Below, in pieces: positions 20,660 through 29,246 of a stretch of DNA of 64,000 nucleotides. The stretch lies in NCBI RefSeq assembly GCF_014207425.1, contig NZ_JACHFF010000001.1, positions 744,001 to 808,000 on the forward strand, written 5' to 3'. Under the pieces are notes generated by a model. That model was not told where the DNA came from, did not search any database, and saw only the letters and a list, made by a program, of their open reading frames with translations. How positions within the stretch are numbered: position 1 is the stretch's first letter; every line of letters begins with the position of its first letter. The translations under genes and the position numbers were made by a program. This DNA comes from Jeotgalicoccus coquinae. Its GTDB lineage: Bacteria > Bacillota > Bacilli > Staphylococcales > Salinicoccaceae.

Positions 20660-21184
20660 ATGAAAATTATAGAAGATAAATTTCTGCCGAGTCACTTTGT
20701 TAACCGTTATGAAGATATTACGCCCGAATTTTTAAAAGCGCATAATATTAAAGCAGTCATGACAGATTTGGATAATACACTGGTTGCTTTTGATGAACCT
20801 GATGCAGACGACAATGTTTTAAAATGGATTAAAACACTTGAAGATTCGAATATAAAACTGCTTATTTTGTCCAACGGCAATGACAACCGCGTTGCAGGCT
20901 TTGCGGAGCCTCACGGAATTGAATATATATCGTCAGCAAAAAAACCGATGCTCGCGAATTTTCACCGGGGCCTAAAACTGCTCGGTACAAAAAAAGCAAA
21001 TACGGTGATGGTCGGTGATCAGCTGATGACTGACGTGTTTGGTGCAAACCGCGCGAAAATTAACAGCATTCTCGTTGTGCCGGTGAAAGAAAAAGACGGC
21101 TGGGCGACGTACTTAAACCGCAGAATAGAACGTGTTATAATGAAGTACTTTAAAAAGAAAAACATGATTACATGGGAGGAATAA
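20660..21184 (+). CDS. yqeG: YqeG family HAD IIIA-type phosphatase
   Basis: 174-residue HAD-superfamily phosphatase. The nucleophile motif is MTDLDNTLVAFD (about residues 34-45), motif II is ILSNGND and motif III is MVGDQLMTDVFGANR. The family is related to yeast Gep4, a phosphatidylglycerophosphatase, so a role in phosphatidylglycerol synthesis is plausible but inferred. It leads the conserved yqeG-yqeH-aroE-yhbY-nadD-yqeK-rsfS cluster; the next gene starts 1 base after its stop. Confidence 0.9.
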   Translation: MKIIEDKFLPSHFVNRYEDITPEFLKAHNIKAVMTDLDNTLVAFDEPDADDNVLKWIKTLEDSNIKLLILSNGNDNRVAGFAEPHGIEYISSAKKPMLANFHRGLKLLGTKKANTVMVGDQLMTDVFGANRAKINSILVVPVKEKDGWATYLNRRIERVIMKYFKKKNMITWEE

Positions 21185-21185
21185 T

Positions 21186-22292
21186 GTGACTGATATAAAA
21201 TGTGTCGGATGCGGGAGCATTTTACAGACAGAAAACAAGAATGAAGAGGGATACATTCCGGCGAGCGGACTTCATAAAGAGGAACCAATCTGCCAGCGCT
21301 GCTACCGTTTAAGACATTATAATGAAGTTCAGGAATTAAATGTGGACTCCGGAGACTTTTTAACGATGCTGAACTCGCTGTACGAAACGGACAGCCTGAT
21401 CGTGAAAGTAATCGATGTATTCGATTTCGAAGGCAGTATTATTCCGTCGTTCAACCGTATCGTCGGTGACAAAAAAGTGCTTGCTGTAGTGAATAAAATT
21501 GATTTATTCCCTAAATCTACAAATACGAGCCGTCTTGTTGAGCGTGCGAAAAAAATGCTGAAAGATGCGGGGATTACGGCAAACGATACAGTTGCAATCA
21601 GTGCATTAAAAGGCCGTAATCTCGATTCACTGATGAAAAAAATCAGTGAGATGGCAAATGGCAAAGATGTGTATATAGTCGGTACGACAAACGTCGGCAA
21701 ATCTACACTGATTAATAAACTGCTTGAAGACAACACAGGTTTGAAAAATGTAATTACAACGAGCAACATTCCGGGTACGACACTCGGTATGATCGATATT
21801 CCGCTTGGAGACACGCAGACACTGTATGACACTCCCGGAATCGTCGTTGATTCACAGATCTCTCACTACGTGAACGTAAACGATTTAAAATACGTTTCAC
21901 CTGCAAAAGAAATTAAAGCGAAAACATTCCAGCTGAGCAGCGAACAGACATTATTTATCGGCAACCTTGCGCGCGTGGATTACACGTCCGGAGAATCGAA
22001 CAGTTTTTCTGTATACTGCAACCATCATCTGAATGTGCACCGTACGAAGACTGTCAACGCATCGGAATTTTACGACAAGCACTACAATGGTCTGCTGGCA
22101 CCGCCTGAACTTGAAGAAGCTTACTTAAGCACAAACTTCGATGTTCATGAATTTTCACTGGATAATGCCAGTGATATTTTAATCAGCGGACTGACATTCG
22201 TTTCGGTTTCAAAACCGGCGGAAGTCACTGTTACTGTTCCGAAAGGCGTTAATGTATCCGTACGTTCAACTATCTTTAAAGGAGTGCAGTAA
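21186..22292 (+). CDS. yqeH: Circularly permuted ribosome-assembly GTPase YqeH
   Basis: 368-residue GTPase needed for 30S subunit biogenesis. An N-terminal zinc finger (CVGCG at 5-9; CQRC about 37-40) precedes a permuted G domain: NKIDLF (G4) comes first, then SALKG (G5), P-loop GTTNVGKSTL (G1, about 162) and DTPG (G3, about 217). A C-terminal RNA-binding domain follows. The start is GTG 21186, directly behind GGGAGGA; the ATG two bases upstream is out of frame. Confidence 0.94.
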   Translation: MTDIKCVGCGSILQTENKNEEGYIPASGLHKEEPICQRCYRLRHYNEVQELNVDSGDFLTMLNSLYETDSLIVKVIDVFDFEGSIIPSFNRIVGDKKVLAVVNKIDLFPKSTNTSRLVERAKKMLKDAGITANDTVAISALKGRNLDSLMKKISEMANGKDVYIVGTTNVGKSTLINKLLEDNTGLKNVITTSNIPGTTLGMIDIPLGDTQTLYDTPGIVVDSQISHYVNVNDLKYVSPAKEIKAKTFQLSSEQTLFIGNLARVDYTSGESNSFSVYCNHHLNVHRTKTVNASEFYDKHYNGLLAPPELEEAYLSTNFDVHEFSLDNASDILISGLTFVSVSKPAEVTVTVPKGVNVSVRSTIFKGVQ

Positions 22293-22294
22293 AG

Positions 22295-23092
22295 ATGAAC
22301 TATGCAGTAATCGGTTATCCTCTTAAACATACTTTGTCACCTGTAATTCACAATGCAAACTTCGATGCGTTAAATATTGAAGCAGACTACAGCGCGCTTG
22401 AAATTAAGCCTGAAGATCTCGACAATATTAAAACTTATGTCGAAGAGAATAAGTTGTCTGGTTTTAACGTTACGGTGCCTCATAAAGAACAAATTATGAT
22501 GTATCTTGATGATATTGCCCCGGCGGCAAAAAAAATAGGTGCAGTGAATACAGTGCATGTAAAAGACGGTCGTTATTACGGTTATAATACTGATGTAACA
22601 GGTTATATGAAGGCATTTCACGATGCATTCGGGGAAAAGAAACGCACTGTTCTTATTCTCGGCGCAGGGGGTGCAGCGAAAGCCGTACACCGTGCACATG
22701 CCGATAACGGAGACGATGTGACTGTCCTTGCACGGAGAGCGGAAAGCTTTGAATCATTTAAAACTGCGGATTTTAAACGTGTTTTAAATACTGAATTCGA
22801 AAGCGGTCCATATGACGCTGTCATTAATGCAACGCCGCTTGGACTGAACGGTGAAGATGTATTTGAATTAATGCAGCTTGACCCATCGTTTATAACAGAT
22901 GATACTGCAGGTATGGATTTAATTTATAATCCGGCTGTGACGCCGTTTATGAACTATTTTAAAAAGAAAGAGAACGGTCTTATGATGCTTGTAAATCAGG
23001 CACTGGATGCGTTTGAAATATGGACTGCCAAAACAGGCAGCAATGAAGCAGTGCAGCAGGCACTGACGAAATATATGGAGGAAATAAAATGA
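22295..23092 (+). CDS. aroE: Shikimate dehydrogenase
   Basis: 265-residue NADPH-dependent enzyme of the shikimate pathway. YPLKHTLSP (about 8-16) and NVTVPHKE (about 60-67, with the catalytic lysine) bind shikimate. LGAGGAAKAV (about 122) is the nucleotide loop, NATPLG the conserved turn, and LVNQALDAFEIW the C-terminal helix. AAAGGAGTG precedes ATG 22295. Its stop overlaps the yhbY start (ATGA). Confidence 0.96.
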   Translation: MNYAVIGYPLKHTLSPVIHNANFDALNIEADYSALEIKPEDLDNIKTYVEENKLSGFNVTVPHKEQIMMYLDDIAPAAKKIGAVNTVHVKDGRYYGYNTDVTGYMKAFHDAFGEKKRTVLILGAGGAAKAVHRAHADNGDDVTVLARRAESFESFKTADFKRVLNTEFESGPYDAVINATPLGLNGEDVFELMQLDPSFITDDTAGMDLIYNPAVTPFMNYFKKKENGLMMLVNQALDAFEIWTAKTGSNEAVQQALTKYMEEIK

Positions 23093-23382
23093 CACTTACA
23101 GGTAAACAGAAACGCTATTTGCGTTCATTGGCACACCATGAAAAACCGTTGTTTCAAGTAGGGAAAAACGGTGTTACAGAAAGCTTTGTTGAGCAGTTTG
23201 AAGATGTCCTTGAGAAACGTGAACTTGTAAAAGTTTCTGTACTGCAGAACTGTATGGAAGATAAAGACTCAATTGTTGATGCTCTTGTTGCCGGTACCGG
23301 TTCTGAACTGGTTCAGGTAATGGGCAGCACGATTGTACTTTACAGAGAATCAAAGGAAAATAAAGAAATTAAACTGCCATGA
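23089..23382 (+). CDS. yhbY: YhbY family RNA-binding protein (CRM domain)
   Basis: 97-residue KH-like CRM-domain protein associated with the 50S subunit or its precursors. Seen: LTGKQKRYLRSLAH at the N terminus, FQVGKNGVTE with the conserved GKNG loop (about 25-28), and VLVGxTGS-like VAGTGSELVQVMGSTIVLYR. It overlaps aroE and nadD by 4 bases at each end, so all three are translationally coupled. Confidence 0.94.
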   Translation: MTLTGKQKRYLRSLAHHEKPLFQVGKNGVTESFVEQFEDVLEKRELVKVSVLQNCMEDKDSIVDALVAGTGSELVQVMGSTIVLYRESKENKEIKLP

Positions 23383-23942
23383 AAATAGGAGTATTCGGAG
23401 GGACATTTGATCCGGTTCATAACGGTCATATTAACGCCTTCGCGGAAACTTATATCGCCCTCGAGCTGGATAAAGTCATCATCGTACCGACTTTTATCTC
23501 TCCTTTTAAAAAGCAGACAGGTTCGACAGACAGACATCGTTTAAATATGTTAAAACTCGCGGTTAAAAATTACGATTTTGCAGAAATAGATACTTTTGAA
23601 CTCGATCAGCAAAAAGTAACGTATACTTATGACACTTTAAACTATTTGAGAGAAAAATATCCTGGCGATGAATTGTATTTTATTATCGGAACAGATCACT
23701 TTATCTCATTCGATAAATGGGCGAATGCTGACAAATTGCATGACCTTGCAAAATTTGTTGTACTCGATAGAAATGACGGGCTGTACAATGTTAAGCCGCC
23801 GTTTATTAAATTAAATACGAACATCGTGGAAGTTTCTTCGACCCTTATCAGAGAGCGGTTCAAATCAAATACTGAAGTCAGGCACTTAATGCATGAACAG
23901 GTGTACGGATACATTAAGGAGCAGCGATTATATGAAACGTAA
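23379..23942 (+). CDS. nadD: Nicotinate-nucleotide adenylyltransferase
   Basis: 187-residue nucleotidyltransferase making deamido-NAD from nicotinate mononucleotide and ATP. GGTFDPVHNGH (about 6-16) is the HxGH-type active site, and EVSSTLIRERF (about 150) is the second signature. It starts inside the yhbY stop (ATGA) and overlaps yqeK by 11 bases. NadD beside YqeK is a conserved association. Confidence 0.96.
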   Translation: MKIGVFGGTFDPVHNGHINAFAETYIALELDKVIIVPTFISPFKKQTGSTDRHRLNMLKLAVKNYDFAEIDTFELDQQKVTYTYDTLNYLREKYPGDELYFIIGTDHFISFDKWANADKLHDLAKFVVLDRNDGLYNVKPPFIKLNTNIVEVSSTLIRERFKSNTEVRHLMHEQVYGYIKEQRLYET

Positions 23943-24501
23943 AGAAGCATTGAAAGTTGCAGCAGAAAAACTGCCGAAGAAACGGTTTAAGCATAGTGAA
24001 CGCGTAGCGGAAACAGCAGTACAGATGGCCGAAATATTTAAAGCTGATGCAGACAGATGTTTTTTAGCCGGTATACTGCACGATTACTCCAAGTACGATG
24101 AATTAAGTAGAATGTATCAGACGGTAACATCCGAACAGCTGGACCCCGAACTGCTGCAGTATAAAACAGAAGTACTGCACGGACCGGTTGCGGCAGCCAA
24201 GATGAAGAACAAATTTAAAATTATTGATGAAGAAATATTAAATGCAATTGCTCACCATACTTCAGGAGCAAAACAGATGGGTCTTATCGAAAAGATTATT
24301 TTCGTTGCGGATTACATCGAACCCAAGCGCACCCAGCCGGGTGTGGACGGTATCCGAGACATTGTATTTAAAGAGAAAAATCTGGATCTTGCAGTATATG
24401 CAATTACGAAAGCAAACGTGAGGCATCTGCTGAATAAAGACCAGACAATTTACCATAAGACGATAGAATGTCTTAATTATTATAATATGGCCAGGGAGTG
24501 A
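23932..24501 (+). CDS. yqeK: HD-domain bis(5'-nucleosyl)-tetraphosphatase YqeK
   Basis: 189-residue HD-domain metal-dependent phosphohydrolase. The HD pair is in LAGILHDYSKY (about 50), the upstream histidine in FKHSERVAETA, and later HHTSG (about 108) and VADYIEP. YqeK homologues hydrolyse Ap4A symmetrically, removing the alarmone-like dinucleotide. ATG 23932 has AAGGAG 11 bases upstream and matches the family N terminus. It overlaps the nadD 3' end by 11 bases. Confidence 0.92.
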   Translation: MKRKEALKVAAEKLPKKRFKHSERVAETAVQMAEIFKADADRCFLAGILHDYSKYDELSRMYQTVTSEQLDPELLQYKTEVLHGPVAAAKMKNKFKIIDEEILNAIAHHTSGAKQMGLIEKIIFVADYIEPKRTQPGVDGIRDIVFKEKNLDLAVYAITKANVRHLLNKDQTIYHKTIECLNYYNMARE

Positions 24502-24505
24502 CGGA

Positions 24506-24844
24506 ATGCAAAGTAAAGAAGTATTGGAATTAATGGTGGAAGCATGCGACGATAAGCGCGCTGCAGATATAAAAGTATATGATGTAAAAGAAACGAGCCC
24601 GGTAACGGACTATTTTGTTATATGTCACGGTAACTCGGAACGTCAGGCACAGGCAATCAGCGACGAAGTAAGAGAAGTTGCTCATAAAAACGGTATTGAA
24701 ATCAGCATCGAAGGACAAAGACAGGGTAAATGGATTCTTTGTGACGTCGGCGATGTAATCGTTCATATTTTCTTAAAAACAGAACGTGAATATTACAACT
24801 TAGAGCGTTTATTTAAAGATGCCGGTGATACTATTGGAGGCTAG
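24506..24844 (+). CDS. rsfS: Ribosomal silencing factor RsfS
   Basis: 112-residue DUF143 protein that binds L14 on the 50S subunit and blocks subunit joining. Seen: DIKVYDVKETSPVTDYFVIC (about 21-40), QAQAISDEV and GQRQGKWILCDVGDVIVHIF, followed by YYNLERLF. It starts 4 bases after yqeK. Its 3' end overlaps the following methyltransferase start. Confidence 0.95.
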   Translation: MQSKEVLELMVEACDDKRAADIKVYDVKETSPVTDYFVICHGNSERQAQAISDEVREVAHKNGIEISIEGQRQGKWILCDVGDVIVHIFLKTEREYYNLERLFKDAGDTIGG

Positions 24845-25556
24845 CGAATACAAAATATTCGCCAAAGTATACGATATATTAAATTATGATATGCCGTATA
24901 ATTTGTGGCTCGATATTATTAACGAAGTTAAAGGGGATGCCCGGTCGGTACTGGATATCGGTGCAGGTACCGGAGAGATATTGAAATCCCTTGACGCAAA
25001 GAGAAAGCTCGGCATTGATAACTCGGAAGAAATGGTGAACATAGCACGCATTAACGATACAGTAAGCGAGTATCAGATGCAGGATATGATGACGATGGAG
25101 CTCGATGAGACATTTGAGCTGATTACCGCTACTGCGGACGTCTTAAACTATGCACCGTCAAAAGAAGCATTCAAAGCAGTCCTTAAAAATGTTTATAATC
25201 ATTTAGCTGAGGGCGGAGTGTTTGTATTTGATGTGCACACCGAGCATAAAATGCAGAATGACTTTAATTTTGAATTATATTCAGACAGCACGGATGATAT
25301 TTTCTACACATGGCAGACAGTTCCCGGTGAAGAGGAACTCAGCGTCTGGCATGAATTGACATTTTTCATTCGAAACTCTGAAGATTTATATAAAAAGTAT
25401 GAGGAAACACATTATCAGCAGACGTATAAACACAGTGAAATATTGAAAATGGCAAATGATGCAGGTTTTATAATCGATAAATCATTCAGCGACTTTGATA
25501 TTACTAATGTTATTACTGAAGTGGCTGAAAGAAACTTTTATATACTGAAGAAATAA
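24834..25556 (+). CDS. Class I SAM-dependent methyltransferase
   Basis: About 240 residues. The SAM-binding motif is VLDIGAGTGEIL (about 40-51); ITATADVLNYAP and GGVFVFDVHTEHKM are later Rossmann segments. It resembles the YqeM-type methyltransferase that follows rsfS in Bacillus and Staphylococcus; the substrate is unknown. The start is uncertain: TTG 24834 fits homologous N termini, while ATG 24819 adds five residues and also lies inside rsfS. It is the last gene of the yqeG cluster, and a ~105-base gap separates it from comEA. Confidence 0.85.
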   Translation: MEASEYKIFAKVYDILNYDMPYNLWLDIINEVKGDARSVLDIGAGTGEILKSLDAKRKLGIDNSEEMVNIARINDTVSEYQMQDMMTMELDETFELITATADVLNYAPSKEAFKAVLKNVYNHLAEGGVFVFDVHTEHKMQNDFNFELYSDSTDDIFYTWQTVPGEEELSVWHELTFFIRNSEDLYKKYEETHYQQTYKHSEILKMANDAGFIIDKSFSDFDITNVITEVAERNFYILKK

Positions 25557-25604
25557 ATTTTAAAGTTTTGCAGGTTTATAAATTAACTTGTACGAAAAAA
25601 AAAT

Positions 25605-25617
25605 AAAACGCCATTTT
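25605..25617 (+). promoter_or_regulatory. Possible single ComK half-operator (K-box) before comEA
   Basis: AAAACGCCATTTT matches the AAAA-N5-TTTT K-box. It is 46 bases before the comEA start and next to a TATATATAG that could serve as a -10. The usual second box was not found. Confidence 0.3.
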
Positions 25618-25662
25618 TCCCTATATATAGTATGAGAGGTATTTTATATGGGGAGGAAATCG

Positions 25663-26286
25663 ATGGATATTAAATCATTTTTTGAACAGTACAAGTTTTA
25701 TTTAATCGGAGCATGTGCGGTATTAGCTGTGATTGTGTATTTTGCAGTGACCAGCGATGATGCACAAACTGACAGTTTGAGCTTTGACACCATTCAGTCC
25801 GAAACGCCGGAAGCTGATGCAGCGGAAGAGACAGTGCCGCAGATTTCAACGGTATTCGTAGAAGTAAAAGGGGCGATAGAAGCACCTGGAGTCTATGAAC
25901 TGCCGGTTGATGCGAGAGTTAAAAATGTTCTCGATATTGCGGTTCTGTCAGACAATGCGGATCTGTTAACAGTAAATCAGTCGGCGAAGCTGACAGATGA
26001 AATGGTTATTTATATTCCATATACAGGTGAAATAGATGCTGAAGCAGCTTCTGAAGTAATGACCCCGGGCTCACCGGATGATTCTTCCGGTGAGTTGGTT
26101 AATATAAATACAGCCGGTATTGCTGAACTGACAACATTAAACGGTATCGGTGAGAAAAAAGCACAGGCGATTATAACGTACCGCGAAGAACAGGGACTGT
26201 TTGGAACGCTGGAAGATTTAAAAAATATACCCGGCATCGGTGACAAAACATTTGAAAATTTGAAGCCGTATATCACTATAAAATGA
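25663..26286 (+). CDS. comEA: Competence DNA receptor ComEA
   Basis: 207-residue membrane protein that binds double-stranded DNA during transformation. One N-terminal transmembrane helix (about residues 13-31) is followed by an acidic linker, a SLBB domain (VFVEVKGAIEAPGVYELP, about 66-83), and a C-terminal helix-hairpin-helix DNA-binding domain (VNINTAGIAELTTLNGIG, about 146-163; NIPGIGDKT). ATG 25663 has GGGAGGA at 25650-25656; the ATG at 25648 overlaps that site. It is the first gene of comEA-comEB-comEC. Confidence 0.93.
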   Translation: MDIKSFFEQYKFYLIGACAVLAVIVYFAVTSDDAQTDSLSFDTIQSETPEADAAEETVPQISTVFVEVKGAIEAPGVYELPVDARVKNVLDIAVLSDNADLLTVNQSAKLTDEMVIYIPYTGEIDAEAASEVMTPGSPDDSSGELVNINTAGIAELTTLNGIGEKKAQAIITYREEQGLFGTLEDLKNIPGIGDKTFENLKPYITIK

Positions 26287-26295
26287 GGTGGCATT

Positions 26296-26757
26296 ATGCG
26301 AATAAACTGGCATGAATATTTTATGGCACAGGCAATGCTGCTGTCGCTGCGTTCTACTTGTGAACGTCTGAGCGTCGGCGCGACTATAGTAAAAGACAAC
26401 CGGATTATTGCAGGAGGTTATAACGGCTCCGTCTCCGGAGAAGTCCACTGTGTGGATGAAGGATGCTATGTCGAAGACGGCCACTGCATCAGAACGATTC
26501 ACGCAGAGATTAACGGGCTTCTTCAATGTTCGAAGTTTGGTGTATCGACAGAAGATGCCTCCGTATATGTCACTCATTTTCCATGTGTGAATTGTACTAA
26601 ATCACTGATTCAGGCAGGTATTAAAAATATTTACTACCGTGCCGATTATAAAAATCACCCGTACGCAATTGAATTGCTAAATAAAAATAACGTCCATTAC
26701 GAACTGATCGAACTCGATAATAAAAAAGTGAATATGTATTTCGAGTCAATAAAATGA
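26296..26757 (+). CDS. comEB: dCMP deaminase family protein ComEB
   Basis: 153-residue zinc deaminase of the deoxycytidylate type (dCMP to dUMP). The zinc and catalytic residues are in THAEINGLL (HAE, about 70) and FPCVNCTKSL (PCxxC, about 98). It lies between comEA and comEC as in B. subtilis, where ComEB is not essential for DNA uptake, so nucleotide metabolism is the firmer role. The stop overlaps the comEC start (ATGA). Confidence 0.94.
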   Translation: MRINWHEYFMAQAMLLSLRSTCERLSVGATIVKDNRIIAGGYNGSVSGEVHCVDEGCYVEDGHCIRTIHAEINGLLQCSKFGVSTEDASVYVTHFPCVNCTKSLIQAGIKNIYYRADYKNHPYAIELLNKNNVHYELIELDNKKVNMYFESIK

Positions 26758-29012
26758 TAATATTTTATCTTTTTATATCAGTTATTGCCGGATGCACAAT
26801 ATCTGTAAGCCCCTTAGCGGGCTTATTTTTTTATGCAATTTTACTGTACAGCGTACATTTAAAAGCCGGAAGTCTGTTATTTAAAGGTATTCTGACAACT
26901 GCAGCAATTCTGTCGGCAATGTTCTATGCAGTGCCTGATGCAGATTTAGACAGCAGCAATTTAACTTATATTGTTATCGAGGATTATAAATACTACACAG
27001 ACAGCATTCACTACGTTGTCTCAAGCGGTGAACGGACTTATGAGCTTTATAATGAGTCAGCAGAAGGGCTGATTGACATCGGCAGTATCTGTACAGGAAA
27101 TCTGCCTGTTTCAATTCCCGCTGAGCAGCGGAATTTTATAAAGCAGGATGGTCAGCAGACGCTCAGAATTAACGAATTGTCAGGCAGAATATATTTAAGT
27201 GATGTTTCAGAACTTAATTGTGAGCCGGGCAATCTGAATTTAGGACAGCACTTTTCAAATATCAGGTATAAATATATGACGAAAGTGCTGGACTCAACTT
27301 CTTATGAATACAAATACGATTTACTCACATTATCAATCGGTAATAAAAATTATATCAGCCCGGAATTTTTTGATGCACTTCAGAAACTGGGCATATACCA
27401 TCTGTACGTTATCTCAGGCACACATGTGGCATTTTTAAGTGCAGTCATATTCGGAGTTTTAAGACTGCTCAGAGTGCCTGTAAGCACGGTTAAAGTAATA
27501 ATCATTATTTCTCTGATCCTGTTTTTATTTCTCAACTTCTTTTCACCAAGTGTGCTGCGCGCTGTATTTATGGGTGTGCTGCTCCTCGTGTGTTCGTTCT
27601 TTAAAAAGAAACCGTATCTTGCAATTATTTCTTTAAGCGCCATTATTCAGCTTATTATTAATCCGTATGTCATCTTTCATGCAGGTTTCCAGCTGTCGTA
27701 CGTCACGACGTATTTCATCCTGCTGACACGGCCGTTATTCATGCATTACAGTGCGGCAGTTCAGCTCGTAATGATTACCGTCATCAGCGAACTGTCGACG
27801 CTCGTCATTGTCCTGATCCACTTTAATGAGATCAGCATAAGCGGTCTTATACTGAATATTATTTTTGTGCCTTTATTTTCATTTATTATCTTCCCGAGTG
27901 TCATTATATTTAATGTTTTGCTTGTTTTAAATATTACTGAAGTATTCGATGGACTGTATAATTTTTTATACTCCGTGCTGAAAGAATGTATTTACTATAT
28001 TGCAAGTGCATTTAAACACCGTATTCCTGTAAGGAATCTGACTGCAGCCGGTATAATTATTCTTCTGGTAATGTCGTACAGGCTGACAGTGAATGTTCTG
28101 CTGCTGAACGTAAAACAGCTGCTTATTTCAATAGTTGTATTTATTACAGTGATTATAATCAGCCAGCAAAGCTGGGGCAGGGAATTTACGCTGACAATGA
28201 CCGATGTCGGCCAGGGAGATGCATTTGTTATGCAGGATCACAAAAATGATAAGACAGTGCTCATTGATACCGGAGGGGCGTTTCAGCATGAGGAACAAAG
28301 AATCAGTTTAAGCGATAAAACACTGCTGCCTTATTTAAAGGAACAGGGGACAGACTTTATCGATGTAATTATTATTAGTCATCTGGACCTTGACCACAGC
28401 GGCGAAGTGCTGAATATATTAAGAAATATAGAAGTCGGTAATATTATTATGAATACTGATGATGTTAAGTTCGAAGAATGGTCTAAAGGTTTAAAGAGAG
28501 AAGACCTTGCAAAGATATATAACAGCAATGAACTGCAAAGTTTTTCAGTCGGTAATTTTCATTTTGAAAATTTAATACTGGAGAATACACTTCCTGATTC
28601 CAACGAGCAATCCGTAGTATTTAAGGCGCATTTAAATCAATTCAGTATATTATTTACGGGAGATATCGGTCTTGTAACAGAAGAACATCTTAATGAGCGG
28701 TATAATTTAAAGAGTGACATATTAAAAGTGGGGCACCACGGGAGTAATACGTCCAGCGGAACTGAATTTATAAATGAAGTGGATCCTGTAATTGCGTTAA
28801 TATCGGCAGGTGTAAACAACCGTTACGGTCATCCCCATGACAGTGTTATCGATACATTGTCCGACAGTTATATTATCAGCACGAAAGAAAATGGAATGGT
28901 GGAGTTTGGCATAAATCATGATACAATATGTATCCGTGCAAAATTTGGCGGCAGTGATGAACAGTGTCTGAAAAAAGACATAAAAAAAGAGCCGGATAAC
29001 CGGCCCGATTAA
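26754..29012 (+). CDS. comEC: DNA uptake channel ComEC/Rec2
   Basis: 752-residue polytopic membrane protein forming the channel for single-stranded DNA. N-terminal helices and a soluble loop precede the competence domain with many transmembrane helices (about residues 200-480; GIYHLYVISGTHVAF is the signature). A C-terminal metallo-beta-lactamase-fold nuclease follows, with MTDVGQGDAFV (about 481), ISHLDLDHSGE and KVGHHGSNTSSG. It is full length, so the com operon looks intact. Its last codons contain the terminator of the opposing yqzM gene. Confidence 0.95.
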   Translation: MIIFYLFISVIAGCTISVSPLAGLFFYAILLYSVHLKAGSLLFKGILTTAAILSAMFYAVPDADLDSSNLTYIVIEDYKYYTDSIHYVVSSGERTYELYNESAEGLIDIGSICTGNLPVSIPAEQRNFIKQDGQQTLRINELSGRIYLSDVSELNCEPGNLNLGQHFSNIRYKYMTKVLDSTSYEYKYDLLTLSIGNKNYISPEFFDALQKLGIYHLYVISGTHVAFLSAVIFGVLRLLRVPVSTVKVIIIISLILFLFLNFFSPSVLRAVFMGVLLLVCSFFKKKPYLAIISLSAIIQLIINPYVIFHAGFQLSYVTTYFILLTRPLFMHYSAAVQLVMITVISELSTLVIVLIHFNEISISGLILNIIFVPLFSFIIFPSVIIFNVLLVLNITEVFDGLYNFLYSVLKECIYYIASAFKHRIPVRNLTAAGIIILLVMSYRLTVNVLLLNVKQLLISIVVFITVIIISQQSWGREFTLTMTDVGQGDAFVMQDHKNDKTVLIDTGGAFQHEEQRISLSDKTLLPYLKEQGTDFIDVIIISHLDLDHSGEVLNILRNIEVGNIIMNTDDVKFEEWSKGLKREDLAKIYNSNELQSFSVGNFHFENLILENTLPDSNEQSVVFKAHLNQFSILFTGDIGLVTEEHLNERYNLKSDILKVGHHGSNTSSGTEFINEVDPVIALISAGVNNRYGHPHDSVIDTLSDSYIISTKENGMVEFGINHDTICIRAKFGGSDEQCLKKDIKKEPDNRPD
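28982..29004 (-). terminator. Terminator of yqzM, embedded in the comEC 3' end
   Basis: Read on the minus strand, GCCGG-TTAT-CCGGC is followed by TCTTTTTTT. The hairpin and T run lie within the last ten comEC codons. On the plus strand there is no T run, so it should act leftward only. Confidence 0.8.
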
Positions 29013-29022
29013 ATATTATCGA

Positions 29023-29157
29023 TTATCCTGCTACAATAGCAAAGATTTGTGGAATGATGTAAATTACAGCAAGTGCCACGAATCCAACTACGAAAGCAAG
29101 ACCAGCGTCGATAACGTCATTGTTTTTTGACTGAACATTTTTCTCAAACTTATTCAT
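29023..29157 (-). CDS. yqzM: YqzM family small membrane protein (44 aa)
   Basis: 44 residues: a hydrophilic N terminus MNKFEKNVQSKNNDVIDAG and one transmembrane helix (about residues 18-41). It closely resembles B. subtilis YqzM in sequence, length, location and orientation (between comEC and holA, on the opposite strand). Function unknown. TAGGGGGT precedes ATG 29157; a longer frame to 29241 has no ribosome-binding site and overlaps the holA promoter region. Divergent from holA, convergent with comEC. Confidence 0.88.
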   Translation of the reverse strand: MNKFEKNVQSKNNDVIDAGLAFVVGFVALAVIYIIPQIFAIVAG

Positions 29158-29246
29158 GTAATTACCCCCTAAACACTTACTTACAGTATAGGCTAAAATT
29201 AAATAAAAAGCTATAATAGATTTATAAACAATAAGGAGCATTATTT

